DNA of 36,991 bases, from NCBI GenBank assembly GCA_004214185.1, contig SGZG01000013.1, positions 1-36,991 on the forward strand, read 5' to 3'. This DNA is from Flavobacteriales bacterium (GTDB lineage: Bacteria > Bacteroidota > Bacteroidia > Flavobacteriales > Flavobacteriaceae). The notes beneath the pieces are model-generated. The model saw only the letters and a program-made list of their open reading frames with translations, made no database searches and had not been told where the DNA came from. Position 1 is the stretch's first letter; the number at the start of each line of letters is the position of its first letter. Of the stretch, positions 1 to 9,219 are shown piece by piece. The position numbers and the translations under genes are program-made.

Positions 1-795
1 ACTATACAAAATTATCCCGCTAATTATAATTACCAAAATGAACAACATAGATTTGAAGAGGCAGGTAAATTATGGTCTCAATCCGCTGAACCATTTAGTG
101 AGCACTGGAATAATGTAATGAATGAATTAATTGAACTAGATTTTACTATTGATCCTACCTTTAATATTTATGAAGCAAGTAGAGATTTACACAGAGCAAG
201 AAGAGCAGAATGGCACGAGGATTATACTTTACCATCTTTATGGAAATTTTATGAGCCAAGCAAAATTTCGCATGGTTCATATTGGCACTATTGGGGAACT
301 GAGCAAGAAGTTGAATGGAAAAATAATTATAAACTTTGGATGACATTTATTAATGAATTTAAAAATAGAGGCGGAAGAGTTACCACAGGATCTGACTCAG
401 GTTTTATTTACCAACTTTATGGTTTTGCTTATGTAAGAGAACTGGAATTATTGAGAGAAGCAGGGTTCCACCCGCTGGAAGTAATTAGATCTGCAACATT
501 AAATGGTGCAGAAGCATTAGGATACGATCATAAAATTGGATCCATTGAGGTTGGAAAACTTGCAGATATCATTGTTATTGAAGAAAATCCACTGGAAAAT
601 TTAAAAGTTTTATATGGAACTGGAGCAATAAAATTAAATGATAAAAATGAAGTTGTGAGAGTTGGAGGAGTTAAATATACTATTAAAGATGGTATAATAT
701 ACAACTCTAAACTTTTACTTAAAAAAGTGAAAGACATGGTCGTATTGAAAAAACAAGAAGAAAATTTTAAAATAACTCAACCTGGACTAAATTGA
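1..795 (+). CDS. Amidohydrolase family protein, C-terminal part (5' truncated)
   Basis: The frame is open from the first base, so the gene begins outside the window and 264 C-terminal residues are visible. The stretch TTGSDSG (around base 391) fits the late metal-binding/catalytic aspartate of the amidohydrolase TIM barrel. It is followed by a helix of the type HPLEVIRSATLNGAEALG and then GSIEVGKLADIIVI, the usual return from barrel to the small beta-sandwich in imidazolonepropionase/dihydroorotase-like enzymes. The early HxH metal ligands and any signal peptide would lie upstream and cannot be checked. The substrate is not identifiable; many marine Bacteroidota homologues are large exported amidohydrolases. 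Its stop codon overlaps the TTG start of purU. Confidence 0.85.
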   Translation, partial: TIQNYPANYNYQNEQHRFEEAGKLWSQSAEPFSEHWNNVMNELIELDFTIDPTFNIYEASRDLHRARRAEWHEDYTLPSLWKFYEPSKISHGSYWHYWGTEQEVEWKNNYKLWMTFINEFKNRGGRVTTGSDSGFIYQLYGFAYVRELELLREAGFHPLEVIRSATLNGAEALGYDHKIGSIEVGKLADIIVIEENPLENLKVLYGTGAIKLNDKNEVVRVGGVKYTIKDGIIYNSKLLLKKVKDMVVLKKQEENFKITQPGLN

Positions 796-1643
796 AAATA
801 ACATTATTAATAAGCTGTAAGGATCAAAAGGGAATTATCTCAAAAGTAACTGATTTCATTCATAAGAATGAGGGTAATATAACTTATCTTGATCAATTTG
901 TAGAAAGGGATAAAAGAGAGTTTTTTATGAGATTGGAATCAGAGTTTGCTAACACTGATTTTAATATAGATAGCTTCAAAGATGACTTTATTAATGGTAT
1001 TGGAAATAAGTTAAATTTTTCATTTGAACTTTTTAAAAGTGAATCAAAGAAAAAAATGGCAATTTTCGTTTCCAAATATGAACATTGTATATATGATGTT
1101 TTAAGTAGATATAAAGCTGGTGAATTAAATGTTGAAGTTCCATTAATTATAAGCAATCATAAAAACTTAAGTCATGTTGCAGATATATTTGGAATTCCAT
1201 TTCACCATATCAAACACAACAAAGATTGCAAGGATAAAGCACAAGCTAAACAAATAAAATTATTAGAAAAATATAATATTGATTTTATAGTTTTAGCTAG
1301 ATACATGCAAATTATTGGTGAAGATATTACTGCAAAATACCCCAATAAAATTATTAACATTCATCATTCATTTCTTCCGGCATTTGCAGGCGCAAAGCCC
1401 TATCATTCAGCATTTAATAGAGGTGTAAAAATAATTGGAGCAACAAGTCACTACGTAATTAACGAACTTGATGCTGGACCAATAATCGAGCAATCAACAA
1501 AAAGAGTTTCCCATTTAAATTCAATAGAAGATCTTATTATAAAAGGAAGAGATTTAGAAAAAATTGTTCTTTCAAGAGCTATAACACTTCATATACAAAA
1601 CAAAATTTTAGTGTCAAATAACAAAACAATTATCTTTTCTTAA
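792..1643 (+). CDS. purU: Formyltetrahydrofolate deformylase PurU
   Basis: The 283-residue protein hydrolyses 10-formyl-THF to formate and THF, balancing one-carbon units for purine synthesis. An N-terminal ACT domain (about residues 2-85, starting ITLLISCKDQKGI) precedes a formyltransferase-like domain (about 88-270). The catalytic set of this fold is visible: N189 and H191 in NIHHSFLPAF and D227 in LDAGPII. The start is a TTG that overlaps the upstream stop. It is chosen because the ACT domain begins at the next codon and no ATG occurs in frame until well inside that domain. The 3' end overlaps the convergent alpha/beta hydrolase gene by 14 bases. Confidence 0.95.
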   Translation: MKITLLISCKDQKGIISKVTDFIHKNEGNITYLDQFVERDKREFFMRLESEFANTDFNIDSFKDDFINGIGNKLNFSFELFKSESKKKMAIFVSKYEHCIYDVLSRYKAGELNVEVPLIISNHKNLSHVADIFGIPFHHIKHNKDCKDKAQAKQIKLLEKYNIDFIVLARYMQIIGEDITAKYPNKIINIHHSFLPAFAGAKPYHSAFNRGVKIIGATSHYVINELDAGPIIEQSTKRVSHLNSIEDLIIKGRDLEKIVLSRAITLHIQNKILVSNNKTIIFS

Positions 1644-2421
1644 TAATTTTTTTTAAAAAGGAAATACTTGAACTATTGAAAATTTTGGGCCTATCAACAT
1701 TAACAACGTGACCACAATCAGGAACTATTATAAGTTCAGAACTAGTATGCTCTTTTGTGACATGCTTAACCGACTCCAAAAACATGTAGTCTTGAGATCC
1801 CATTAAATATAAAGTTGGAATTTTAAGTTCTACTTGTCTAAAGAGCTTGAGAAGGGGATTTAACTCAGATGTTAATTTATACCATCTCATAAATTCCTTT
1901 TGGTACAATTTTTTAGCCTCATTAATAAATAGTAATCTAGATTTTTTGTGGTTTTTATAAGGCATTATAATAAAAGCAAAAAGCTTATAAATCCAGATGT
2001 ATGGAACAACAGATTTAAACATAGAGCCAAGTTTAATTAAAAATCTTGATCTAAAGTTTAATCTCATTATAGCTCCTGCCATAATCATACTCTTAACCAT
2101 TTTAGGATAATTTTCAGCTAATTGACGAATAAGTATTGTGCCAAGAGAAATCCCAATAAAATGTGAACTTTTTATTTTTTCTTTATTTAGTACTTCGACG
2201 ATGTCATTTGAAATTGATTTAAAAGTGTATTTCTTTTCAAAAACATTTTTAAAAAAGTTTTTTGATTTTCCATGACCTCTTAAGTCTAAAAGGATAACGT
2301 TAAAATACTTTTTAAACTCTTTAATCTGTCTAAACCAAATAGATGAGCTACCACCTGCACCATGAACAAAAGTTACCCATTCTTTTGAAGAATTATTTTT
2401 ATAAACTGAGTAATTAATCAT
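1630..2421 (-). CDS. Alpha/beta hydrolase
   Basis: A 263-residue alpha/beta-hydrolase-fold protein without signal peptide. The oxyanion motif is FVHGAGG (about 18-24), the nucleophile elbow is GISLG with S92, and the likely acid and base are D211 (GSQD) and H238 (DCGH). The block DLRGHGKS (46-53) is typical of the proline-iminopeptidase/3-oxoadipate enol-lactonase type of fold, but substrate cannot be assigned. The start overlaps the end of pyrF by 8 bases, so the two are probably translationally coupled. Confidence 0.88.
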   Translation of the reverse strand: MINYSVYKNNSSKEWVTFVHGAGGSSSIWFRQIKEFKKYFNVILLDLRGHGKSKNFFKNVFEKKYTFKSISNDIVEVLNKEKIKSSHFIGISLGTILIRQLAENYPKMVKSMIMAGAIMRLNFRSRFLIKLGSMFKSVVPYIWIYKLFAFIIMPYKNHKKSRLLFINEAKKLYQKEFMRWYKLTSELNPLLKLFRQVELKIPTLYLMGSQDYMFLESVKHVTKEHTSSELIIVPDCGHVVNVDRPKIFNSSSISFLKKIIKKR

Positions 2422-3229
2422 TTAAAAGTATTTGCATTTCTTGTTGAAGTCTATGTGCCTCATTATAAGAACATTTTATAAAATCTTCACCGTCACCTGC
2501 ATAAATAATGGAACGTGAGGAGTTTACAAGAAGTCCTATATCTTTGTTTGCTCCATTTTTAAATGTTTCTTTTAAATCTCCACCCTGAGCGCCGATTCCA
2601 GGAATCAATAAGAAACTATTAGGAACTATAGATCTAATATCTTTCAAAAATGAGGCTTTAGTTGCACCTACTACATACATTAAATTATTTGAATTTTTCC
2701 ATTGCTTAGAAATTTTCAAAACTTTTTTAAATAAATTATTCTCTTGATTGCTAGAAATTTGAAAATCATTAGAGCCTTTGTTAGACGTTAAAGCTAGTAA
2801 AATGGTGTGTTTATTATTATATGCAAGAAAAGGTTCAACAGAATCATTTCCCATGTATGGAGAAACAGTAACTGAATCAAAATCCATATTACTAAAAAAA
2901 GCTTTAGCATATTTATCAGAAGTATTACCAATATCACCTCTTTTGGCATCAGCAATAGTAAATAAATCTGGATAATTTTTATTTATATATTTAATAGTTC
3001 TTTCTAATGTTTTCCATCCTTTATGACCATACGCTTCATAAAAAGCAGTATTTATTTTTACGGCCACTATCAGTTTATTCAATGAGTCAAGAAGTATTTT
3101 ATTGAAAGTAAAAATAGGGTCAGACTCATTCAATAAGTGTTTTGGTATTTTATCCAAATCGCTATCCAAACCCAGACATAGGAATGATTTTTTTAAAACA
3201 ATTTGATCTCTTAAAAAACTAGTTTTCAT
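2414..3229 (-). CDS. pyrF: Orotidine 5'-phosphate decarboxylase (type 2)
   Basis: Converts OMP to UMP, the last step of de novo UMP synthesis. The 271-residue length fits the longer type 2 family found in Bacteroidota and Actinobacteria. The active-site signature DAKRGDIGNT (94-103, catalytic K96 flanked by D94 and D99) is intact, and LCLGLDSD near the N terminus and LLIPGIGAQGG near the C terminus are the other conserved loops. It is 3 bases downstream of prfA and overlaps the alpha/beta hydrolase, suggesting a prfA-pyrF-hydrolase transcript. Confidence 0.96.
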   Translation of the reverse strand: MKTSFLRDQIVLKKSFLCLGLDSDLDKIPKHLLNESDPIFTFNKILLDSLNKLIVAVKINTAFYEAYGHKGWKTLERTIKYINKNYPDLFTIADAKRGDIGNTSDKYAKAFFSNMDFDSVTVSPYMGNDSVEPFLAYNNKHTILLALTSNKGSNDFQISSNQENNLFKKVLKISKQWKNSNNLMYVVGATKASFLKDIRSIVPNSFLLIPGIGAQGGDLKETFKNGANKDIGLLVNSSRSIIYAGDGEDFIKCSYNEAHRLQQEMQILLND

Positions 3230-3232
3230 AAA

Positions 3233-4312
3233 TTAAAAAACTTCTTCTGAATTCTTTAATAATTCATTATTCTGAACTATTTTGAGTTCATCAATTATCT
3301 TTTGAATATCTCCATTAACTATATTTTGAAGATCATACAAAGTTAATCCAATCCTATGATCTGTAACTCTTCCTTGGGGATAATTGTATGTCCTAATTTT
3401 TGCTGATCTATCACCGGATGATACCATTGAATTTCTTTTTAAAGAATCTTCTTCTAATTTCTTATTTAGTTCAAGTTCATATAATCTAGACCTCAATACT
3501 TTTAATGCTTTGTCTTTGTTTTTATGTTGTGATTTCTGATCTTGACATTGAGCTACAATTCCAGTCGGGGTGTGTGTAAGTCTAACTGCAGAATAAGTCG
3601 TATTAACTGATTGACCACCTGGACCAGAAGAACAAAAGTAATCGATACGAACATCATTCATATTTATTTCAACATCAAATTCCTCAGCTTCTGGCAAAAC
3701 CATTACAGTAGCAGCAGATGTATGAACCCTACCTTGTGTTTCAGTTTGAGGAACTCTTTGAACTCTATGAACACCTGATTCAAATTTAAGTAGTCCATAA
3801 ACATCATCATTTCCAGATACCTCAAAAATAATTTCCTTATATCCACCAGCAGTTCCTGGGCTTGCATCAACTAAACTAACTTTCCAGTTTCTTCCTTCAC
3901 AATATTTAGTGTACATTCTAAATAAATCTCCTGCAAAAATACTAGCTTCATCACCTCCAGTACCAGCCCTAAGCTCAACTACTACATCTTTAGAATCATC
4001 AGGGTCTTTTGGGATTAATAAAAATTTTATCTCTTCTTCGATAATTTTAATTTTTTCTTTAGACTCTTTTAACTCCTCATTAGCCATTTCAAGCATTTCT
4101 TTGTCGTTTTCAATCTTTATAAGTTCTTCGGCTTCGTTTTTATTTGAAATTAGACTTTCATATTCTTTTTTCTTTTCAACAATTAAACCTAAATCCTTGT
4201 ATTCCTTATTTAACTTGATATACTTTTTTTGATCAGTTATTATATCAGGCTGTATAATAAGATCGGATACCTCATTATATCTTTGTTCAACTATGTTTAA
4301 CTTGTCAATCAT
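3233..4312 (-). CDS. prfA: Peptide chain release factor 1
   Basis: Class I release factor (359 residues) that reads UAA/UAG and triggers peptidyl-tRNA hydrolysis. The stop-codon recognition tripeptide of the PxT type is PQT at 188-190 (in [13 protein letters not shown]). The catalytic GGQ is at 232-234 in [11 protein letters not shown], positions nearly identical to E. coli RF1. PxT rather than SPF marks it as RF1, not RF2. The N-terminal coiled-coil domain is rich in Glu/Lys as usual. It lies between purM and pyrF. Confidence 0.97.
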   Translation of the reverse strand: MIDKLNIVEQRYNEVSDLIIQPDIITDQKKYIKLNKEYKDLGLIVEKKKEYESLISNKNEAEELIKIENDKEMLEMANEELKESKEKIKIIEEEIKFLLIPKDPDDSKDVVVELRAGTGGDEASIFAGDLFRMYTKYCEGRNWKVSLVDASPGTAGGYKEIIFEVSGNDDVYGLLKFESGVHRVQRVPQTETQGRVHTSAATVMVLPEAEEFDVEINMNDVRIDYFCSSGPGGQSVNTTYSAVRLTHTPTGIVAQCQDQKSQHKNKDKALKVLRSRLYELELNKKLEEDSLKRNSMVSSGDRSAKIRTYNYPQGRVTDHRIGLTLYDLQNIVNGDIQKIIDELKIVQNNELLKNSEEVF

Positions 4313-4340
4313 ATAAATAAGTTATTTACAAAATTAAAGA

Positions 4341-4368
4341 ATTCGAATATATATACTAATATTCGAAT
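4341..4368 (-). terminator. Inverted repeat between purM and prfA (possible weak terminator or processing site)
   Basis: Two perfect 10-base arms, ATTCGAATAT at 4341-4350 and its complement at 4359-4368, flank an 8-base loop. The right arm lies within the last codons of purM. On the minus strand the hairpin is followed only by a mixed T-rich stretch, so termination would be weak. It could also be a protein-binding palindrome around TTCGAA or an RNA processing site. Confidence 0.35.
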
Positions 4369-5534
4369 GTACCATGTTCAGATCTAATTGTAAGTTTTTT
4401 AATATCACTAGGTTCAACTCTACCAATTACTTTTGCATTTACACCAAATGATTTTGAGATATTTACTATTTCCTCAGCTACATTGGGATTAACATATAGT
4501 TCCATCCTATGACCCATATTGAAAACTTTGTACATTTCTTTCCATTCTGTACTTGATTCTTTCTGGATTATTGAAAATAATGGTGGTGTTTCAAATAAAT
4601 TATCTTTGATTATGTGTAAATTATCAACAAAGTGTAAGATTTTGGTTTGAGCTCCTCCACTACAATGAATCATTCCATGAATTGATGTTGAATCAAACTT
4701 ATTCAAAATTTTCTTGATCACTGGTGCATATGTTCTAGTAGGTGATAAAACTAATTTACCAGCATCAAGCTCAACTCCTTTAATTTTCTGTAAAAGATCA
4801 TAAGAACCAGAATAAATTAGGTTATCAGGAACTTGTGGGTCGTAACTCTCTGGGTATTTTGAGGCTAATTTTTTACTAAAAACATCATGTCTTGCTGAAG
4901 TCAAACCATTACTACCCATTCCTCCGTTGTATTGAGACTCATAATTAGCTTTACCAAAAGACTCTAAACCTACTATCAAATCACCATTTGAAATATTGGC
5001 ATTATCGATAACATCAGATTTTTTCATTCTAGCAACTACAGTAGAGTCAACTATAATAGTCCTTACTAAATCACCGACATCAGCAGTTTCACCTCCAGTT
5101 GACTTAATATTCACACCATAATTCGACATTTCAGTAATTAATTCTTCAGTTCCCTCTATAATTGCTTTTATAACATCTCCAGAGATAAGATTTTTATTTC
5201 TTCCAATAGTTGATGAAAGCATAATATTGTCAACAGCACCAACACAAAGTAAATCATCAATATTCATTACTAATGCGTCTTGTGCAATACCTTTCCATAC
5301 TGAAAGATCACCTGTTTCTTTCCAATACATATAAGCTAAAGATGATTTAGTACCAGCACCGTCTGCGTGCATCACAAGACAGTAATCAGAATCATTTGAG
5401 AGATAATCAGGAACAATTTTACAAAAAGACTTTGGAAATAATCCCTTATCAACGTTTTTAATAGCATTATGAACATCCTCCTTGTCAGCTGAAACACCTC
5501 TTAAATTGTAACGATCTAATTTTTTCTGACTCAT
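4356..5534 (-). CDS. purM: Phosphoribosylformylglycinamidine cyclo-ligase (AIR synthase), Bacteroidota type
   Basis: Catalyses ATP-dependent closure of FGAM to AIR in purine synthesis. The 392-residue form is longer than E. coli PurM (345) and matches the AIR-synthase-related form typical of Bacteroidota. Conserved blocks include the N-terminal RYNLRGVSADK, the substrate/metal loop HADGAGTKSSLAY (about 55-67), the ATP-grasping STGGETADVGD (about 145-155) and GMGSNGLTSARHD in the C-terminal domain. Together with purU it gives the region a purine/one-carbon flavour. A flavobacterial -7-like element lies just before the start codon. Confidence 0.94.
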   Translation of the reverse strand: MSQKKLDRYNLRGVSADKEDVHNAIKNVDKGLFPKSFCKIVPDYLSNDSDYCLVMHADGAGTKSSLAYMYWKETGDLSVWKGIAQDALVMNIDDLLCVGAVDNIMLSSTIGRNKNLISGDVIKAIIEGTEELITEMSNYGVNIKSTGGETADVGDLVRTIIVDSTVVARMKKSDVIDNANISNGDLIVGLESFGKANYESQYNGGMGSNGLTSARHDVFSKKLASKYPESYDPQVPDNLIYSGSYDLLQKIKGVELDAGKLVLSPTRTYAPVIKKILNKFDSTSIHGMIHCSGGAQTKILHFVDNLHIIKDNLFETPPLFSIIQKESSTEWKEMYKVFNMGHRMELYVNPNVAEEIVNISKSFGVNAKVIGRVEPSDIKKLTIRSEHGTFEY

Positions 5535-5539
5535 ATAAA

Positions 5540-5547
5540 CAAAGATA
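5540..5547 (-). promoter_or_regulatory. Candidate flavobacterial -7 element for purM
   Basis: On the minus strand the octamer TATCTTTG matches the Bacteroidota -7 consensus TAnnTTTG and ends 5 bases before the purM ATG. That would give a leaderless or nearly leaderless mRNA. No TTG -33 element is visible at the usual spacing, so this is a weak call. Confidence 0.3.
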
Positions 5548-5788
5548 CAAGTAATGCTAAGGTTTTAAAATTTTATTACAATTAAAAAAATTATAAAATC
5601 GCTAAAAAAATAAATACGAAAAAATCATTTTAGAGACCAATAATTATGAATTATTAAATTTTAAATATTAAAAAATAAGGTATTAATAATAATTACAGTT
5701 GTTCATATCTTTTAAAAAGTTAAAACGTTAAAAATCAATTATATATTTTAATTTTAATGAACAATTTAATTACAAAAATCTTTACAAA

Positions 5789-6799
5789 ATGAGCAAATCT
5801 AAATTAGAGTATTTATGGTTAGATGGTTACGAGCCAACTGCCAACATTAGAAGCAAAACTAAAATAGTAGATAATTTTAGTGGAAAATTAGATGACTGTC
5901 CATTATGGTCATTTGATGGAAGTTCAACAAGACAAGCTGATGGTGGATCATCTGACTGTTTATTAAAACCTGTTGCAATTTTTCCAGATCCAGGAAGAAC
6001 TGGAGATTCATACTTAGTTATGACTGAAGTATTAAATGCCGACGGAACTCCACACGTTTCAAATGGAAGATCAACAATTGACGACGATGACAATGATTTT
6101 TGGTTTGGATTTGAACAAGAGTACTTTTTATACGATACAGAAACAAACCTACCACTAGGATTTCCAAGAGATCAAACTCCTCAAGGACAATTCTATTGTT
6201 CTGCAGGTGCACAAAATGCATTCGGAAGAGAAATGATTGAAAGACATATTGACTTATGTATTGAGGCTGGTTTAAATATTGAAGGAATTAATGCAGAAGT
6301 TGCTGCTGGGCAGTGGGAATTTCAATTATTTTCTAAAGGAGCCAAAGAAGCAGGTGATCAAATGTGGGTAGCAAGATACATGTTAAACAGACTTGGTGAA
6401 GAATACGGGCTTGCAATAGAATATCATCCAAAACCTTTAGGTGCAACTGACTGGAATGGATCTGGTATGCATGCAAACTTCTCAAACACTACATTAAGAA
6501 CTTGTGGATCTAAAGAAACATATGAAAAAATATGTGAAGCTTTTAGACCTGTAGTCGATGAACATATTGCAGTTTATGGAGCTGATAATGATCAAAGATT
6601 AACTGGTGATCATGAAACACAATCAATAACTGAATTTAGTTTTGGTGTTTCAGATAGAGGAGCATCTATTAGAATCCCTATTATGACAGTTGAAAAAGGA
6701 TGGAAAGGATGGTTAGAAGATAGAAGACCTGCATCAAACGGTGATCCATATAAAATTGCTGGAAGGATTATCAAAACTGTTAAATCAGCTAAGGTTTAA
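5789..6799 (+). CDS. glnA: Glutamine synthetase, type II (eukaryote-like)
   Basis: Condenses glutamate and ammonia to glutamine at the expense of ATP. The 336-residue length, the start LEYLWLDGYEPTANIRSKTK, WSFDGSSTRQADG, the metal-site glutamates in FGFEQEYFLYD and NAEVAAGQWEFQ, and TGDHETQSITEFSFG near the end are diagnostic of GSII rather than bacterial GSI (about 470) or GSIII (about 700). GSII has no adenylylation site. It is monocistronic, with a 254-base AT-rich upstream region and a strong terminator downstream. Bacteroidota often also carry GSIII; none is seen here. Confidence 0.96.
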   Translation: MSKSKLEYLWLDGYEPTANIRSKTKIVDNFSGKLDDCPLWSFDGSSTRQADGGSSDCLLKPVAIFPDPGRTGDSYLVMTEVLNADGTPHVSNGRSTIDDDDNDFWFGFEQEYFLYDTETNLPLGFPRDQTPQGQFYCSAGAQNAFGREMIERHIDLCIEAGLNIEGINAEVAAGQWEFQLFSKGAKEAGDQMWVARYMLNRLGEEYGLAIEYHPKPLGATDWNGSGMHANFSNTTLRTCGSKETYEKICEAFRPVVDEHIAVYGADNDQRLTGDHETQSITEFSFGVSDRGASIRIPIMTVEKGWKGWLEDRRPASNGDPYKIAGRIIKTVKSAKV

Positions 6800-6821
6800 T
6801 TCACCAACTTATTATAAATCT

Positions 6822-6850
6822 AAAAACCCTCTTAATGAGGGTTTTTTTTT
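6822..6850. terminator. Rho-independent terminator after glnA (bidirectional)
   Basis: A 10-bp stem (AAAAACCCTC / GAGGGTTTTT) with a 5-base loop TTAAT is followed by a run of T on the plus strand. The reverse strand also shows the hairpin followed by a short T run, so it can end both glnA and the convergent exchanger gene whose stop is at 6860. Confidence 0.85.
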
Positions 6851-6859
6851 GGACTAATC

Positions 6860-7795
6860 TTAATAAAATAAATTGTAAAGGTAAAATGAATAAAAAAGCA
6901 ATATGATTAACCCCTCTTTTCTACCCAGAACAAGTTTTTTTGGAAAAAATATTAATGGAAGAATTAGTGCAGCAAAAAATAGCATAACATAAATATCAAA
7001 ATCAATAATATTTTGATCTAATACTGACAGTGGAGTTACTAGGGAAGTAATTCCTAAAACTGCAAAAACATTAAAAATATTAGAACCTAACAAATTACCT
7101 AAAGAGATGCTTTTTTCTTTATTAAAAACAGCAACTAATGAAGTAACTAGTTCTGGAATACTAGTACCAACAGAAACCACAGTAATTCCAATAATTCTCT
7201 CGCTAATTCCAAATGAATTAGCTAATTGGATTGCTCCGTCAATAAACCATTCAGATCCATAAAAAAGAAATAACCCTCCAAAAAATAATATTATTATTGA
7301 TTTTATTATTGAATCTTCATTCTCAAGCTGATCCTCTACTTCATTTTTATCCCTAAGTTTTATCAATGATATAATAGTTATTATTAAAAAACAAACTAAA
7401 ATACCACCCTCAATTTTTGTTATTACCCCGTCAAGAATAACAATCAGAAAATAAAGAGCAGAAAACATCATGATTGGCCATTCTTTTTTGTAAACACTTT
7501 TAGAAATATTAATCGGTGAAAACAATATGGTAATTCCCAATACCAGGCCAAGGTTTGCAATATTTGAACCCAATACATTTGAAATTGCAAGATCAGGAGA
7601 TCCTTTTATAGCAGATTTAATACTAACGATAAGCTCTGGGGCTGATGTTGCTAATGAAACGACAGTCATACCTATCAACAGTCTAGGTATTCCAAATTTC
7701 ATTGAAATTGATACCGCAGATTTTAACAATAAATTTCCACCTATTATCAATACAATTAGTCCAAAAATCAACAAAAAAATAGTATTAAAATCCAT
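6860..7795 (-). CDS. Calcium/sodium antiporter (CaCA family, YrbG-like)
   Basis: An inner-membrane cation exchanger of 311 residues with about ten hydrophobic segments. It has the two inverted alpha-repeats of the CaCA superfamily: VSLATSAPELIVS...NVLGSNIANLGLVLGI (about 46-90) and VSVGTSIPELVTS...NLLGSNIFNVFAVLGI (about 206-250). The acidic residues of SAPE and SIPE are the expected ion ligands. A charged cytoplasmic loop (about 149-162, KLRDKNEVEDQLENED) separates the halves. Whether it exports Ca2+ for Na+ or K+/Na+ is not decidable from sequence. Confidence 0.93.
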   Translation of the reverse strand: MDFNTIFLLIFGLIVLIIGGNLLLKSAVSISMKFGIPRLLIGMTVVSLATSAPELIVSIKSAIKGSPDLAISNVLGSNIANLGLVLGITILFSPINISKSVYKKEWPIMMFSALYFLIVILDGVITKIEGGILVCFLIITIISLIKLRDKNEVEDQLENEDSIIKSIIILFFGGLFLFYGSEWFIDGAIQLANSFGISERIIGITVVSVGTSIPELVTSLVAVFNKEKSISLGNLLGSNIFNVFAVLGITSLVTPLSVLDQNIIDFDIYVMLFFAALILPLIFFPKKLVLGRKEGLIILLFYSFYLYNLFY

Positions 7796-7839
7796 ATATT
7801 TATTTTTGTAAAGATAACATATGATATAGATTTTATTTA

Positions 7840-7986
7840 ATGAAAGTTATATTTAAAATATTAGCAAAACTCAACAAAATTTTTCTTCCAAGTTTAACAA
7901 AGAAAAGAATTGATCCTATAAGAGCCTCAAAATTTCAATTATTACTTATTGGTTGGAGATATTATGTAACAAAAAACAGTTTGTAA
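7840..7986 (+). CDS. Small conserved basic protein (48 aa)
   Basis: A complete 48-codon frame, ATG to TAA, in the gap between the exchanger and kbl genes. The product is very basic and hydrophobic, with FKILAKLNKIFLPSLTKKR at the N-terminal half and a C-terminal core containing ASKFQLLLIGWRYYVTKN. I recall short flavobacterial proteins with the same layout (LAKLNK-LPS-TKKR-ASKFQ-IGWRYYVT), often left as hypothetical, which is why I call it a gene. Function is unknown; a membrane- or ribosome-associated role is possible. Its stop is 5 bases from the convergent kbl stop. Confidence 0.7.
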   Translation: MKVIFKILAKLNKIFLPSLTKKRIDPIRASKFQLLLIGWRYYVTKNSL

Positions 7987-7991
7987 TTATT

Positions 7992-9176
7992 TTATATTAC
8001 ACCTAACTTCTTACCTACTTTATAAAATGAATCAAGAGCTTTATCTATATTTTGTTTAGAATGAGCTGCTGATAATTGAACTCTTATTCTAGCTTGACCT
8101 TTGGGAACTACAGGATAAAAGAAACCAATTACGTATATTCCTAATTTTAATAATTCACTTGACATTTTTTGTGCTAAATGGTCATCATAAAGCATAACTG
8201 GAACAATCGGATGGGAACCTGGTTTTATGTCAAACCCAAAATCTGAAATCTTCTCTCTAAAATATCTCGTATTTTCTTTAAGTTTATTGAGATGTGAAGA
8301 ATCTTTTTCTAATTCATCTAACACACCAATTGAGGCACCTACAATTGATGGAGCTAGTGTATTAGAAAATAAATAAGGACGTGACTTTTGCCTCAATAAT
8401 TCAATAATTTCTTTGGGACCACTAGTAAAACCTCCTGATGCTCCACCAAGAGCTTTACCCAATGTTCCAGTGATTATATCAACCTTATCCATAACACCAA
8501 GTTCTTCAGGAACTCCTTTTCCATTAGGACCAATAAAACCAGTAGAATGGCACTCATCAGACATTACAAGTGCATCATACCTAGATGCTAAATCACATAT
8601 TTTATCTAATTGTGCTATTGTGCCATCCATAGAAAAAACTCCATCAGTTACAATTATTCTATTTCTTGCTTCTTTTGAATTTATTAACTGAATCTCTAAA
8701 TCTTCCATATTATTATGCTTGTATCTAAATCTTTGAGCCTTACATAATCTAATTCCATCTATTATAGAAGCATGATTAAGCTCATCGCTTATAATTGCAT
8801 CTTCACTATTAAATAATGGTTCAAACAATCCTCCATTAGCATCAAAAGCAGCAGCATACAAAATAGTATCTTCTTTTTGCAAAAAATTAGAAATTTTCAT
8901 TTCAAGTTCTTTGTGAATATCTTGAGTTCCACATATAAATCTTACGGAAGCCATACCAAAACCGTAGTTGTCTAATGTTTTCTTTGCTTTATTTATAACA
9001 TCTTTATTTGATGCTAATCCTAAATAATTGTTAGCACAAAAGTTTAAAACCTCTTTATTATTAACTGTAATTTCAGACTGTTGTACAGAGCTGATAATTC
9101 TCTCATTTTTAAATCTTCCAGAAATTTTAACTTCATCCAATTCTTTAATAAGTCTTTTTTGTATAGATTCGTACAT
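7992..9176 (-). CDS. kbl: Glycine C-acetyltransferase (2-amino-3-ketobutyrate CoA ligase)
   Basis: PLP enzyme of the alpha-oxoamine synthase family (394 residues) that cleaves 2-amino-3-oxobutyrate with CoA to glycine and acetyl-CoA. The PLP lysine is K241 in [13 protein letters not shown], and [15 protein letters not shown] (about 207-221) holds the PLP-stacking region. [12 protein letters not shown] at the N terminus and length match Kbl closely. The sister enzymes BioF and serine palmitoyltransferase are alternatives by family, but the divergent threonine dehydrogenase 43 bases away strongly favours Kbl. Confidence 0.93.
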   Translation of the reverse strand: MYESIQKRLIKELDEVKISGRFKNERIISSVQQSEITVNNKEVLNFCANNYLGLASNKDVINKAKKTLDNYGFGMASVRFICGTQDIHKELEMKISNFLQKEDTILYAAAFDANGGLFEPLFNSEDAIISDELNHASIIDGIRLCKAQRFRYKHNNMEDLEIQLINSKEARNRIIVTDGVFSMDGTIAQLDKICDLASRYDALVMSDECHSTGFIGPNGKGVPEELGVMDKVDIITGTLGKALGGASGGFTSGPKEIIELLRQKSRPYLFSNTLAPSIVGASIGVLDELEKDSSHLNKLKENTRYFREKISDFGFDIKPGSHPIVPVMLYDDHLAQKMSSELLKLGIYVIGFFYPVVPKGQARIRVQLSAAHSKQNIDKALDSFYKVGKKLGVI

Positions 9177-9219
9177 ATATTACTATTATAATTAATAAAA
9201 GTATAATTTTTATTTAGCA

